From Nissolia schottii (lineage: Eukaryota; Streptophyta; Magnoliopsida; Fabales; Fabaceae): a DNA stretch of 64,000 nt. Positions 25,065 through 35,629 of this stretch are shown here, in pieces. Location of the stretch: NCBI GenBank assembly GCA_003254905.1, contig QANU01056612.1:1-64000 (forward strand), read 5' to 3'. The position numbers and the translations under genes were made by a program. Position 1 is the first letter of the stretch. Every line of letters starts with the position of its first letter. The notes beneath the pieces are model-generated. The model searched no databases. It had not been told where the DNA came from and saw only the letters and a program-made list of their open reading frames with translations.

Positions 25065-25994
25065 ATGCAACCTTGGCTTTCCAATTTATACCAAACTCCC
25101 CCCAATCGAAGGGACGCCAAGAAGAAATTCCCTCACACCCCTTACTCAGGCAACCGACGCCTCCTCCCCGTCCTCGCCGTCGCCACCGTGTCCGCCACCA
25201 TCCTGCTCCTGTTCTTCTTCCACCGGACACTCATCCGCTCCAAAACTTCCTGCCAATCCCAAAAGCCATCCTTTGTTCCCCTCACCAAGAACGAGGCCAT
25301 CGTCGCCGCCGAGTTCGACGCCACCTCGAGCCCCCTGGTCACCATCCTCCACTACGCGACGGCGCGCGCGGTTCCCCAGCAGTCCGCCCGCGAGATCCGG
25401 AAACCCTTCGACGTGCTCCAATACCTCGCGCCATGCAACTTCCTCGTGTTCGGCGTGGGCCACGACTCGCTCATGTGGGACTCGTTTAATCCACGTGGAG
25501 TCACCTTGTTCATCGAGGAGAATCCAAGGTGGACCCTCTCCGCGATCAAGCGCTTCCCCATCCTGCGCATCCACACGGTGCGCTACTCCACGCGCCTCTC
25601 CCAAGCCGACGCGCTCCTCTCCTCCTACAAGAAGCGCTGCCCCGAGGACCGCGCGCTCAAGGGTAACCGGCGGTGCCCGCTTGCGCTGAGCGAGCTGCCG
25701 GAAGAGGTGTACGAACGCGATTGGGACGTGATCATGATCGACGCGCCGAGGGGTTACTACAACGAGGCGCCGGGGAGAATGGCGGTGATATATTCGGCGG
25801 CGGTGATGGCGCGTGGGAGGAAGAGGCCCGGCGTGACGCACGTGTTCCTCCACGACACAGACAGGAAGGTTGAGCAGCAATACGCGCAGGAGTTTCTGTG
25901 CATGAAATACAGGGTTGGCGGCGTTAGGAGGCTTTGGCATTTCGTCATCCCACCTGCTGTTTATGTTAATGATACGACTGCTGAATTTTGCTAA
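25065..25994 (+). CDS. DUF579 glycan methyltransferase, AGM/GXM-like, Golgi type II membrane protein
   Basis: Single exon. The open frame extends upstream to 25050 but begins with TTG, so the ATG at 25065 is the likely start, giving 309 aa. A short cytosolic N terminus is followed by one membrane anchor at about residues 34-52 (LPVLAVATVSATILLLFFF), as in Golgi type II enzymes. The DUF579 domain shows FGVGHDSLMW (about 129-138), the acidic FIEENP segment and DAPRGYYNEAPGRM (about 226-239). Known DUF579 members put methyl groups on glucuronic acid of xylan (GXM) or arabinogalactan (AGM), or act in xylan deposition (IRX15). The spacing and the RLWHF C-terminal segment look closest to the AGM branch from memory, so substrate is inferred. 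The coding sequence is strikingly GC-rich compared with its AT-rich flanks, which produces long shadow frames on both strands. Confidence 0.88.
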   Translation: MQPWLSNLYQTPPNRRDAKKKFPHTPYSGNRRLLPVLAVATVSATILLLFFFHRTLIRSKTSCQSQKPSFVPLTKNEAIVAAEFDATSSPLVTILHYATARAVPQQSAREIRKPFDVLQYLAPCNFLVFGVGHDSLMWDSFNPRGVTLFIEENPRWTLSAIKRFPILRIHTVRYSTRLSQADALLSSYKKRCPEDRALKGNRRCPLALSELPEEVYERDWDVIMIDAPRGYYNEAPGRMAVIYSAAVMARGRKRPGVTHVFLHDTDRKVEQQYAQEFLCMKYRVGGVRRLWHFVIPPAVYVNDTTAEFC

Positions 25995-26119
25995 CACTAT
26001 ACATATAGATAGATATTGTGGTTCTTTCATATAGTACATTTGTGTTTTTTGGTTTTAAATAAATAAATAAATAAATAAAAAAGAAAGAAAGAAATAGAAA
26101 AATGTTGTTTGTTTAGTTA

Positions 26120-27450
26120 GGATCAATGAGCATAATGTGCTTATGTACGTACACGTGTTTGATTAACTTGCCGCACAAGTTATCTGCCATCAAACTAACT
26201 TTCCTATTACTATTACTAACAAAATTCTAACCGAATTATAACCGCTACTGACTAACTTTACACAAGTTGTTATGTAAGGAAAACTAATTCTATACTTCTA
26301 TATAATAAATTTCCTATTACTATGCTCTAATAAACTCCTCCCCCCTCAAGATGGACTATGGAAGTTCTTCATAGTCAGCTTAGATGTGCAACTAGTAAAA
26401 GGTCCTTGGGCAAGAGCCTTGGTCATTATTTCAGCAACTTGAGCATGGGAAGGAACAGACAACAAACGAATAACACCTTCTTGAACCTTGTCTCGGACAA
26501 CATGAATGTCAATTTCAATGTGTTTGGTTCTTTCATGATGAACCAAGTTAGCAACGATGTATGTAACCTATTTGTTGTCACATAAGATGTCTACAGGTAG
26601 AGGATTGAAGATTCTAAAGGCTTGCAATAGATAAAGTAACCATTGAGCTTCACAAATAGCATGAGCAAGTGCTTGATATTCAGCCTCAGAAGAAGATCTT
26701 GAGACTGTGGTTTGTTTCTTACACTTTCAAGACACAAGGGATGAGCCAAGGAAAAAACACATGCCACTGATAAATTGGTGAGTATCAGGACAAGCCCGCT
26801 GCCCCCCAATCGCTATCACTAAATCCATGGAATTGTAGAGAAAAATCAACACTGAAAAACAAGCTAGAAGTAGGATTCCCTAGAGAACCTAAGAATTATG
26901 GTGGTAGCTTGGTAAAGAATTGTGGTAGGAGTGGCCAAAACTTGGCTTAGTTTATTGACAGCATAAGCCATATCAAGGTGCATATTGGATGTGTAAAGTA
27001 GCTTGCTAATCAACCTTCGGTATTCTAAGACATCAATTGTAAGCTGGGCTAGATATAGTTAATAGTTTACATTAGTCCATTTGTGTGGTGGAAGTTTTAG
27101 CACCAAGCATACATGTGCACTCAACCAAATCAAGTGTATACTTTCTTTAATAGAGTAGAATTCCTTCCTTTGATCTAGATATTTCTATGCCAAGAAGATA
27201 CTTCAAATTTTCTAAATCCTTGATTTTGAACTTCTCATCAAACAAAGTCTTAAGATGCCGAATCTCATTGAGATCATCTTCGTCCAAGACTAGACCCATC
27301 CACATATACTAGGATAGAGGTAAAGCCAAAACTGAGGTAGGAACCCAATTCCTAATACTGGCTTGAAAATGAAGCAAGTGCCTCCTATTGTATAAAAATG
27401 AAGCAGAGCAGCATTCAAATGGAATTATATGAAGATAAAATTTTCTAAAT
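26120..27450 (-). mobile_element. Ty1/copia remnant (RT end, RNase H end and 3' LTR part)
   Basis: Read on the minus strand, about 27310-27170 encodes a degraded RT segment (ILVYVD, DLENLKYLLGIEISRSK), then about 26660-26346 gives the RNase H end and tail (HHERTKHIEIDIHVVRDKVQ, ADIMTKAL-like). A polypurine tract GAGGGGGGAG lies at about 26337-26347. Sequence beyond it (about 26120-26335) is probably the start of a 3' LTR. Stops and frameshifts are numerous and the 5' two thirds are missing. It lies close to the 3' end of the DUF579 gene. Confidence 0.72.
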
Positions 27451-27623
27451 TGGGTAACTTTTCGTAGTGCCAGAGCTCAAATAAGTCAAGTAAATGATAC
27501 ATCTCATGGATTGTAGACCTTGCCAACACAAAAAGTTGTTAAGTGAAAGCCACACTCAGAACCAAACATACATATCTCTGTGACATAATTTAACGAAAGC
27601 TTCCATAAGGCAGGCTTCTGGGT

Positions 27624-30600
27624 CTATCGTGGCATAAACACAGGGGACACCTTCCTTTGAACAATCTCTTCAATCTCCTCAGCTGACAAAATGGATGTCT
27701 CGCTTTCGTAATTGCCATTTTCCATCTGCTGGTGTAGCTGCCAGAACAAAATCCAAATGCATTTAATAAATTTATTTTACATACTTTCAGGAAAATTTGT
27801 GAATAAACGTAGTGAAGCTGCAAAGTGCAAAGTTGAGTGTAAACTCTAAAGTAAGCCAAACGATCTTATAATTCTGATGTACACGATTTTTTTTATTAAT
27901 AAAAACAACATATACTGACAATTAACCATCTTACAACCACAATCATTTGATGAGAATTAAGTCATGCAATTTGGAAAAACTGAGAAAGCAGAAAGAACTA
28001 ATGTTAGCAGATTGCTTGTAAGTATCCAAATGGACCTTTTGTCCTATAAGAAATCACGCTTAGCATTCAAATAATATTTTATATCATTGGCAGTGGTGCG
28101 TGAAACCTTCAGATGCACTAAAACCAAAAAGGCCAAGCAATATGATTAGTATATAATAGCAGCAATCAATTTACCTCATAAACATGGCTGTAACTAAAAT
28201 ACAGATTCGGCATGTTTAATGACAACCACTGATATTTTTGTTATTGGAAGCATGGTTCAAAATGAATTCCCATACTTTAGGAACCAGTATTTACCTTCTC
28301 AAGGATAGCAGATTGATCATCCAAGTGAAACTTGCGCATGTGCTTCAGCATCTCTAGCTGCTGTAAGCATTTCTTATGTTAGTAGTGTCCACTGTCATAA
28401 GTACCAAAATTCTAGGTCAGAAGTTGAAACATTTTACCTGTTCCTGTAACTTTTGTTGACTTCGCATTTTTTCTTCAAATTCTTCTTCTCCAAGCTCTGC
28501 TTCATCACAGGCCATCTCTTCTCTGCCATTTCATACCACAGATAAGGCCATTTTGCATTACTTTACTTACTAATCCTTTTACAGCAGTATGACTTCCACA
28601 ATATGATGCCTACAAAATAACCTCTTCTTTTGTGTAGGGACAGAAGAAGCATGTATAGAATCATAAAACACTGACAAAGACAGGCATGAAATGGTCATGT
28701 TCTATCTACAAACCACAAACACATTTAGTGCCATGTTCAGCTGTTCATGTCAAACCTTGTCTGACACTAACAACACACATTTACAGATTTAATTTACAAA
28801 AAATTGCACGCACACACACATATATATTATATATATTTAGGGAGAGGATTATGCCATAGGAGTGGTTAAAATGAGAGAAGAAAATCTCGGCCTTACATAC
28901 ATACATACATACATACATACATGCATGCATGCATGCATGCATGGTTAAGACAAACAAAAGAATAAAACATAAACAAAACCATTTACAATTTGAAAAATTA
29001 AAACAGTGAACAAATTTTGGAATTGCTTTAAACTTCTAAGCAGTTCTTAAGCACAAATGGGTGAAGCTTATAAAAATGATAATATGAAAAATAAATCTTT
29101 CTCCTTAAAATTTTAATTATATATATGCAATGTTTGTATCCTACAATCTTAAAATTTGGTCTCCTCAGTATCAAGCTGTGTCTCATGTATGTTACATGGA
29201 TTTCTATAGATTCTACATCTTGTTCTAACTTCTAAGAATTGAATAGAAAATGTAAACAGGGTAGAAGTGAATGAAAGCTACAGGCAACAAGAGAGATAAA
29301 GAACTTACTTTGCAAGGAATTTATAAAAGTGAATCACCAAATCTCGGTCATTCTCGTATACACTAGTAACTTTTCCAAGGCATGAAATACCAAATCTTGG
29401 ATCTGTTGTAAAAACAATAAGAATAATAGTAATGGTGACTAAAAATCTATAAAATACTCATACCTAAAAGAAACTGATAAAATTGTAAAAATACAAATTC
29501 CCACTGTTTGATTGAGGCATAAACATTGCTGTTTTCTTTTGATAGCACAGTTTCAGAATAAATTGCTACCAAAGTTTGGTTCGATGATAAAAGAGATTAA
29601 GCATACCACTAATCCATGTATCAAAATGTCTAGGTTTCCTCATAGCCATCCTAAACTAAATTGGAGAGAAAAGAAATTTAAGTGCTAAAAGAGAAGGCAG
29701 AATGCAATCCCTATGCAGTAACATCACAAATTTTATAACTATATCTGCAATTCTGCATTGCCATGTCTAGCACGTTGAAAATCATTTAATCCATCAGTTA
29801 AGCTGTTTCTTTCTCTTTAATTGCTAAACTGTGAATATCCCATAAAACATTGGACAGTTTCCTCATGTAGTGATTAAAAAAGACAGTTCAATCAGGGATG
29901 AAGGCATTTACATCCAATGATGGTATTGCAGTCTGATTAATGATATTGAAAATGAGGCACCAAAGTAATTGCTAACAACTATATTACAATACGTCAAACC
30001 TACCAACACCCATCTCCAAAAATATCTCTTCCTGTATTGCAGTGGTCATAGCAACAGCTTCCTGCTCATCAATTGCGGATTCCAGAAAATGACAGCAAAA
30101 AGGCAAAATGATTACATATTGACTTTTATCTCATGAATAAGATTCAAAGGGTAAAAGCATAATGTTTAACCAACTTGCAATAAACAAGATATAATATGTA
30201 TACAGAATTTGAATACAACTCATAAAATTTAAGCTTACATACACGCACGCGCACGCGCACACAAAAACACATGCTAGCCACAACAATTATAAAAATGTAG
30301 TGCAATGCCAATGCCCCATTTGGTCCATGATGACTTCCTCAAATTAGAAAATCAGCTCAAGAAGCACAGACAATGGTTTAGTTATTCTGCTTATTCAGCT
30401 GAACTGCATTATGTTTAATGAATTCAAATTAGAGGAGATATTAACCAATTCATCGGTACCTGCATAAATTTTGTTCTTCACAAACCCATTATCAAACATC
30501 AAATCTCAATCCTTCAAACTGAGGACACTCCTGGGATATACATATTACCGACAATGGCATATTCCCTTTACAATCATTAAATTTAAATCAAGTTTTTAAG

Positions 30601-30899
30601 ACACGAAGAATTGGGCACTAGGCCAGACAACAGAATTTATTTCAAAATTTAAAAAGAAAAAATTACCTGCTTATCCAGTACAGCATCAACAATCCTTTTC
30701 TTCACGTCTGCAAATTACAAAAACGACCAAATCTTAAACAAATCGAAAGGGGTCGGGGAATCAATCAACGAATTTAAATAAAAAAAGACCGGACACTAAG
30801 CACAGTACCAGGTTGGGAAGTAAGGAAACTGAATCGATCAAAAAGATGGAAGAGCTGTTCTCTAGACAGCATTCCAGTAATCTGCAGCTCAGCTGCCAT
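27624..30899 (-). CDS. Seven-exon gene for an unrecognised 182-aa conserved-looking protein
   Basis: Exons on the minus strand: 30899-30809, 30707-30667, 30061-30004, 29402-29309, 28522-28438, 28360-28295 and 27737-27624. Every intron is GT-AG and split codons are restored at three of the six joins, which is strong evidence for a real gene although no exon exceeds 114 bases. The product starts MAAELQITGMLSREQLFHLF. It contains the segments PDVKKRIVDAVLDKQ, VDPRFGISCLGKV and ENDRDLVIHFYKFLAKEE, an acidic Glu-rich helix (about 100-120) likely to form a coiled coil, and ends KVSPVFMPR. No signal peptide or membrane segment is seen. I do not recognise the family and assign no function. It lies head-to-tail behind the ribonucleotide reductase gene, with 365 bp between the coding regions. 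Confidence 0.82.
28895..28943. repeat. (ATAC)n/(ATGC)n compound microsatellite in intron 4
   Basis: About six ATAC units run directly into about six ATGC units inside the intron between 29309 and 28522 of the seven-exon gene. Confidence 0.95.
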
Positions 30900-31264
30900 G
30901 GACGACGCACACTACTCTCACACAGCGACGAACAGAGACTTCGTTGTCTAGGGCACAAACGAGCCACGCTGAGAAAAATCAATCAATTTAAAGTTTCCTT
31001 TTAGTTCTTTACAGACAAATCAAGATCTATAACCGCTGCAGTAGAATTAGTAACGAATAAGCGAACAGTGAATAAAGATATGTAAGCTGAATTATACTTT
31101 ATCATTTCTCGGCAAGAATATTACACATGAGATAAAGACAAGTACAAAAGGTATTGCTAAAAGCTAAAGCACCTAACCTAAAACGACCAGAAATACAATA
31201 TTAGATAAGAGGGAGAAAGGGGTAAGGAAATGAAAGAAAAAGAGCACAGCTTTCTACATAGGAA
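30900..31264. other. Intergenic spacer
   Basis: This spacer should contain the promoter and 5' UTR of the seven-exon gene (left side) and the 3' UTR of the ribonucleotide reductase gene (right side), both transcribed on the minus strand. No TATA box is obvious. Confidence 0.5.
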
Positions 31265-32254
31265 TTAAAAATCCTCATCCATCTTGAACACGTGGACACC
31301 ACCGTTGCCGTTCAAGCTAGACATCACAGAAGCCTTCTGATACTCTCCAACACGCTTCTCAAAGAAGTTGGTTTTACCCTGAAGCGAAATCAGCTCCATC
31401 CAATCGAAAGGGTTCTGCACGTTGTACACTTTGCCGTGCCCAAGCGCCACCAGCAACCGATCCGCAACGAACTCGATGTACTGACTCATCAGTTCCCCGT
31501 TCATTCCAACCAACGCGCACGGCAGCGCGTCGCACACAAACTCCCTCTCGATCTCCACCGCATCCTTCACAATCCCCCTCACGCGCTCCTCGGAGAGCTT
31601 CTTCCTCAACAGAGAATACAGCAGGCACGCGAAGTCGCAGTGGAGCCCTTCGTCTCGCGAGATCAGCTCGTTCGAGAAGGTGAGACCCGGCATCAGCCCG
31701 CGCTTCTTGAGCCAGAATATAGAGCAGAAGCTTCCAGAGAAGAATATCCCTTCGACGCATGCGAACGCGACGATTCGCTCCGCGAAGGATTCCGAGCCGT
31801 CGATCCAGCGTAGGGCCCACTCGGCCTTCTTTTTGACGCAAGGTATTGTATCGATCGCGTGGAAGAGGCGATTCTTCTCGGCGGAGTCCTTGATGTAGGT
31901 CTCGAGGAGGAGGCTGTACATCTCGGAGTGGATGTTCTCGATGGCGATCTGGAATCCGTAGAAGGCGCGTGCCTCGGCGACCTGGACCTCCTTCATGAAC
32001 CTTCCAGCAAGGTTCTCGAGGACAATGCCGTCGGAGGCGGCGAAGAAGGCAAGGATATGGGTGACGAAGTGGCGCTCGCCGTCCGTGAGGGAGTTCCAGT
32101 GGCCGAGATCGCCGGAGAGGTCAACTTCCTCCGCGGTCCAGAAGGAAGCTTCGGCTTTCTTGTACATCTCCCAAATCTGAGGGTATTGGATTGGGAACAT
32201 ACAGAATCGATCTGGGTTGGGAGCTAGAAGTGGCTCTTCTGGGATCGCAGGCAT
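31265..32254 (-). CDS. Ribonucleoside-diphosphate reductase small subunit (R2), TSO2-like
   Basis: Intronless, 329 aa, the usual plant R2 length. The subunit houses the di-iron/tyrosyl-radical cofactor used by class Ia ribonucleotide reductase to make dNDPs from NDPs in the cytosol. All expected residues are visible: iron ligands Asp75 (AASDGI), Glu106 and His109 (IENIHSEMY), Glu168 (VEGIFF), Glu202 and His205 (RDEGLHCDF), and the radical Tyr113. The C terminus FKMDEDF matches the R1-docking tail (consensus F-x-x-D-x-D-F). The ATG at 32254 begins MPAIPEEP, as in relatives. A TATA-like element and an E2F-type site lie upstream, which fits S-phase expression. The coding region is GC-rich relative to its surroundings. 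The opposite strand carries long shadow frames. Confidence 0.96.
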   Translation of the reverse strand: MPAIPEEPLLAPNPDRFCMFPIQYPQIWEMYKKAEASFWTAEEVDLSGDLGHWNSLTDGERHFVTHILAFFAASDGIVLENLAGRFMKEVQVAEARAFYGFQIAIENIHSEMYSLLLETYIKDSAEKNRLFHAIDTIPCVKKKAEWALRWIDGSESFAERIVAFACVEGIFFSGSFCSIFWLKKRGLMPGLTFSNELISRDEGLHCDFACLLYSLLRKKLSEERVRGIVKDAVEIEREFVCDALPCALVGMNGELMSQYIEFVADRLLVALGHGKVYNVQNPFDWMELISLQGKTNFFEKRVGEYQKASVMSSLNGNGGVHVFKMDEDF

Positions 32255-32372
32255 TTTTTTGGGGGCGGGGGGGAATTGGAGGGTTTTGAGAAGGAGAGAT
32301 GGAGACAGAAACAGTGATCGGATGTTTATCTGTGTTGGTGAGGCTTGTGGTTTGGAGGGATAGGGTTGAGGG

Positions 32373-32381
32373 ATTTAAATA
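32373..32381 (-). promoter_or_regulatory. TATA-like element of the R2 gene
   Basis: TATTTAAAT on the minus strand, about 120 bp upstream of the ATG at 32254. Confidence 0.45.
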
Positions 32382-32528
32382 GAGGAGTGGCGATGAAGGG
32401 TTTTGGGGTTTTTTTGTTTTGGAAGGAAGATTTTGAATTTAATTTAATGAAAATGTGGGAGCGGGTGATTTTGAATTTTCGTGTTTTGGAATTGGGAAGC
32501 TTGCGGGAGAAGCCGAATTAAAGGGCAA

Positions 32529-32536
32529 TTTGGCGC
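32529..32536 (+). promoter_or_regulatory. E2F-type binding site upstream of the R2 gene
   Basis: TTTGGCGC matches the plant E2F consensus TTTSSCGC exactly. It sits 275 bp upstream of the R2 ATG. Plant RNR small-subunit genes are known E2F targets in S phase. A near match (TCTCCCGC on the minus strand) lies about 25 bp away on the gene side, and TTGGCGCC occurs at 32985-32992 nearer the divergent fasciclin gene. Confidence 0.6.
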
Positions 32537-33261
32537 TTGCGTTTGACGGGCGCCTCTGTTTCTCCCCTATTACGAATTAAATCTGAAAAAAGAAAATCTG
32601 AAACGAAACGTGTGTGGATTGGTTTTTTTTTTTTTTTACTTCATTGATTAAGGACAATAAGATTTTTGAACACGGGAGCTAGGTCATGTATAATATTTAA
32701 ACATCTTACCACTACACTAATCATAATCATAATGACTTTTTTTCTATGTTGGAGAAGTATATTTTTATTTAAATACATTTTTTTGGACAAAACTAAAATA
32801 TGTACATCTTTTTTTTTAAATGAAATGTTCTGTTGTTATTAAGATGAAATATTTATTAAAAATAATATCTTTTAAAGTAAATACACCTCACCATTGTGGA
32901 ATGGAAGGAAATAGTTAGGAAATGTACGTGTGTGTGTCGTTTTGGTGCAGAGCATTAAATTAGGATTTTGGTCGGAAATTTGAGTTGGCGCCATTGGAGG
33001 GGAAAATTAAAATTAAAACAAGATAAAGAGAAGAGTGCAGAGTACGCTCCCTCCCTCCTCCTGTTTTGTATTTCCCGCTCAAATCCCAATTCCACGTCAC
33101 TGTCTTCTTCCTCCTCCAAACGAGCACACCTTGGCACCCATTTTTCCACACGAAGCCACGCTTCTTCCACACCAAGCCACACTTGTTCGCAAGAAATCCA
33201 AGATTTCTGCACACATCTTGAAATTCACCCTTCAGCAATTCCCAATCCCCAAATTAATCTC

Positions 33262-34167
33262 ATGGAAGAGAACCCCGCCACCCGCACACTTGTCCCATCC
33301 CTCTTCATCCTCTTTCTCCTCTGTCCCACCACCGCCGCCGCCCAACCATCCTCAACAACCGACCCCCTCCTCGCCGCGGCAGCTCAAACCCTAACCGACT
33401 CCGGCTTCCTCTCCATGGCCCTCACCCTCCGCCTGGCCATTCCTTCCCTTCGCCTCCCCTCCGCGGCCGCCACCATCTTCGTCCCCCCAAACGCCGCCTT
33501 CATCCGCCTCGGCCCACTCCCCCTTTCCCTCCTTCAATACCACATCCTCCCTATCAGGATCCCACTCCAAAACCTCTCCTCTGTCCGGCCAAACAGCCCC
33601 TTACCCACCCTCCTCCCAAATTCTTCCCTCACCCTCACCTCCCCTCCCCTCTCCCTAAACGGCGTCGCCGTCTCCAACGCCCCAATCTTCGACGACGGCT
33701 CCTTACTCATGCTCGCCATTGGCGACTTCTTTAACTCTTCCTCGCTCCAAACCCTTCCCTCTAACGTTGAACCTTTCGCCGCAGTCTCCGATGCTTTGAA
33801 ATCCAATGGCTGTTCCGTTATGGCGACGTTTCTTGAGGCTCAGCTGGCGACGGTGTTCTCCGAGGCCGCTCTCACGATCTTCGCGCCGTTCGACGAGGCG
33901 ATCGCGGACGGCGTTAGAAATATCAGCGATTACTCGGCGATCTTCCGGAAGCACGTCGTGCCGAGGCTGATTACGTGGCGGGAACTGGTTCGTCTCCCCA
34001 ATGACACTATGTTGCCCACTTTCTCCGACGGGTTTACGATCAGAGTGACCGTTTACCCCTTCGTTCGGTTGCTCAACGGCTTGCCGGTTGTGGTTCCGGA
34101 CATGTATCGCGGAGATCTCGTCGTCGTTCATGGAATTCGTGGCTTGCTTGATAACAGCACGATGTAA
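33262..34167 (+). CDS. Fasciclin (FAS1)-domain protein, FLA-like
   Basis: Single exon, 301 aa from the ATG at 33262 (MEENPATRTL). The open frame runs further upstream without an ATG, through sequence that looks like 5' UTR. Residues 1 to about 26 form a signal peptide ending in an Ala-rich cleavage region. Two FAS1-like halves can be traced: the first with TIFVPPNAAFIRL and LLQYHILP, the second with LTIFAPFDEAIAD and IFRKHVVP. Several N-glycosylation sequons (NSS, NDT, NIS) are present. FAS1 proteins act in the cell wall or apoplast in adhesion and wall structure. A clear Pro/Ala-rich AGP stretch and a C-terminal GPI signal are lacking, so it resembles the short FLA19-21-type group. It is divergent from the R2 gene across about 1 kb. 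Confidence 0.85.
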   Translation: MEENPATRTLVPSLFILFLLCPTTAAAQPSSTTDPLLAAAAQTLTDSGFLSMALTLRLAIPSLRLPSAAATIFVPPNAAFIRLGPLPLSLLQYHILPIRIPLQNLSSVRPNSPLPTLLPNSSLTLTSPPLSLNGVAVSNAPIFDDGSLLMLAIGDFFNSSSLQTLPSNVEPFAAVSDALKSNGCSVMATFLEAQLATVFSEAALTIFAPFDEAIADGVRNISDYSAIFRKHVVPRLITWRELVRLPNDTMLPTFSDGFTIRVTVYPFVRLLNGLPVVVPDMYRGDLVVVHGIRGLLDNSTM

Positions 34168-34262
34168 GGATTTCGCTGTGTTGAATTCGCTTGTCACAGT
34201 GAAGGTGGGTATGATTTTCAGGGATAACGGAAACTTTTGTGCGGTTCTGATGTTGACTAATG

Positions 34263-34280
34263 TTTAGGGTTAGGGTTAGG
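34263..34280 (+). repeat. Short interstitial telomere-like repeat
   Basis: TTTAGGGTTAGGGTTAGG lies about 95 bp after the fasciclin gene stop codon, probably in its 3' UTR. One unit is plant-type and two are the 6-bp form. Confidence 0.7.
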
Positions 34281-35629
34281 TATATAGTGTGACATTCATA
34301 GCGTAGCGTGCAATAGTCTGAGAATTTTGGAATCTGTTGTACATATCTACCGAGACAAATGTTGAAGTTGACACACGTCTTGAATATACGCATTTTTTGT
34401 GAACTCTGCTGGAGGCAAGTAGAACTTTATGTGCAGTATGTAGCGTTTCGTGAATATAGCATTAATAATAGTGGAATGGTTTGAGAATGTTTCAATCTGT
34501 TCTAATTTTCTACTGAGACAAATGTTCGATGTTAAATAGCATAACGTGTATGAAATATGCACATTGCACGGTCATCTGAGAATGGCATTAGCAGTAAGTT
34601 GAGGTCATTAACACTACCGAAGAAACTACACAATTGATTATGGAATAAATACAACAATTCCCTATATGCATCTTCCAAATACACTGCTGTCATGCGCCAG
34701 TATCTTCGCTTTGCATTACCCTGATATAGTTCACCAGATGTAGGCTTGTCTATCTAAAGTGTAGCTGGCACTGGCTCCGTCAACCCTGGCATCCCTAGAG
34801 AAACTAGCTTTTGCCTCATTCTTGTTTTCCTCATTGCTATCCTCTGAGCTGGCTGCCTTCATTCTTCCAATCCCGTTTTGCCTGCTTTCAGTCCACTTGG
34901 CCGTGGTATTTAGTTCATGTTTATCACCTAAGACAAGCACTGGGTAACCCTTCTAATCATCAAACATGTTGATTCAATTTGCAAAATTAAAATATGATGA
35001 CAAACATTGTATGAATATTTTAATGTGTGTTAAAGTGTTTTAGAAAAAATTAAGCCCAAAGTTTTTTTAACAACTGAAAAATCATTTCTTGGTTCTTAGC
35101 CCAAGTTTATTTTGATGTAATAAGGAAAATAAGAAAGAAAAGGCTCTAAGCCCATCACTTTTGGCCAAATGAAAAAAATAAAATTTTAGCAACTCAAATA
35201 ACAAGGCCCAACGTATGGAGAAGCAAAGGAAGCTAGATTTATTATTTTATTTGAAAGAAAAAGAGTCAAAGCATAAAAAGAGTGAAATGACACGATAAGA
35301 CAAGGGAGTATGGGGAAGAGAAATGCATTTGCAGTTGACATGAAATGATTTTTGAGAAATAGGATGGTGTCAGATTTTTTTTAGAAAAAGCAAGAAAAGG
35401 TGAAAGGAAAACTTTCTCTTGCACTACAAAAGAGGAAATGAAAAAGAAAAATAAAAAGGGGTGTCAGCATTTTTATTTCATAAAACGGATTAAAAGAGAG
35501 AGAGAGAGATTTAAAACTGCTTTTACACTGAATTGTCAACGGAAATAATACAAGAAAAAATGAAAGAATAATATGACACAACGGAAAATGCTAATGACAG
35601 AAAGATTTCATAGATCGACTGAGATACTA
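34281..35629. other. Intergenic DNA, no supported gene
   Basis: AT-rich sequence. A minus-strand open stretch at about 34731-34940 (GYPVLVLGDKHE...) has coding-like composition, but no ATG at its start, no recognised domain and no matching exons. It could be a gene relic. Confidence 0.4.

Noticed and set aside
25146..26039. 297-aa minus-strand open frame opposite the DUF579 gene
   Set aside because: It is a shadow of a GC-rich coding region; the + strand product has clear DUF579 motifs and the minus product has none.
31292..32227. Several + strand and alternate frames over the R2 gene
   Set aside because: All are shadows of the GC-rich R2 coding sequence, which has every catalytic residue.
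33703..34197. 164-aa minus-strand frame opposite the fasciclin gene
   Set aside because: Shadow frame; the + strand has a signal peptide and FAS1 motifs.
34731..34940. Possible terminal exon on the minus strand
   Set aside because: Coding-like text, but no ATG, no clear partner exons and no recognised family; left as intergenic.
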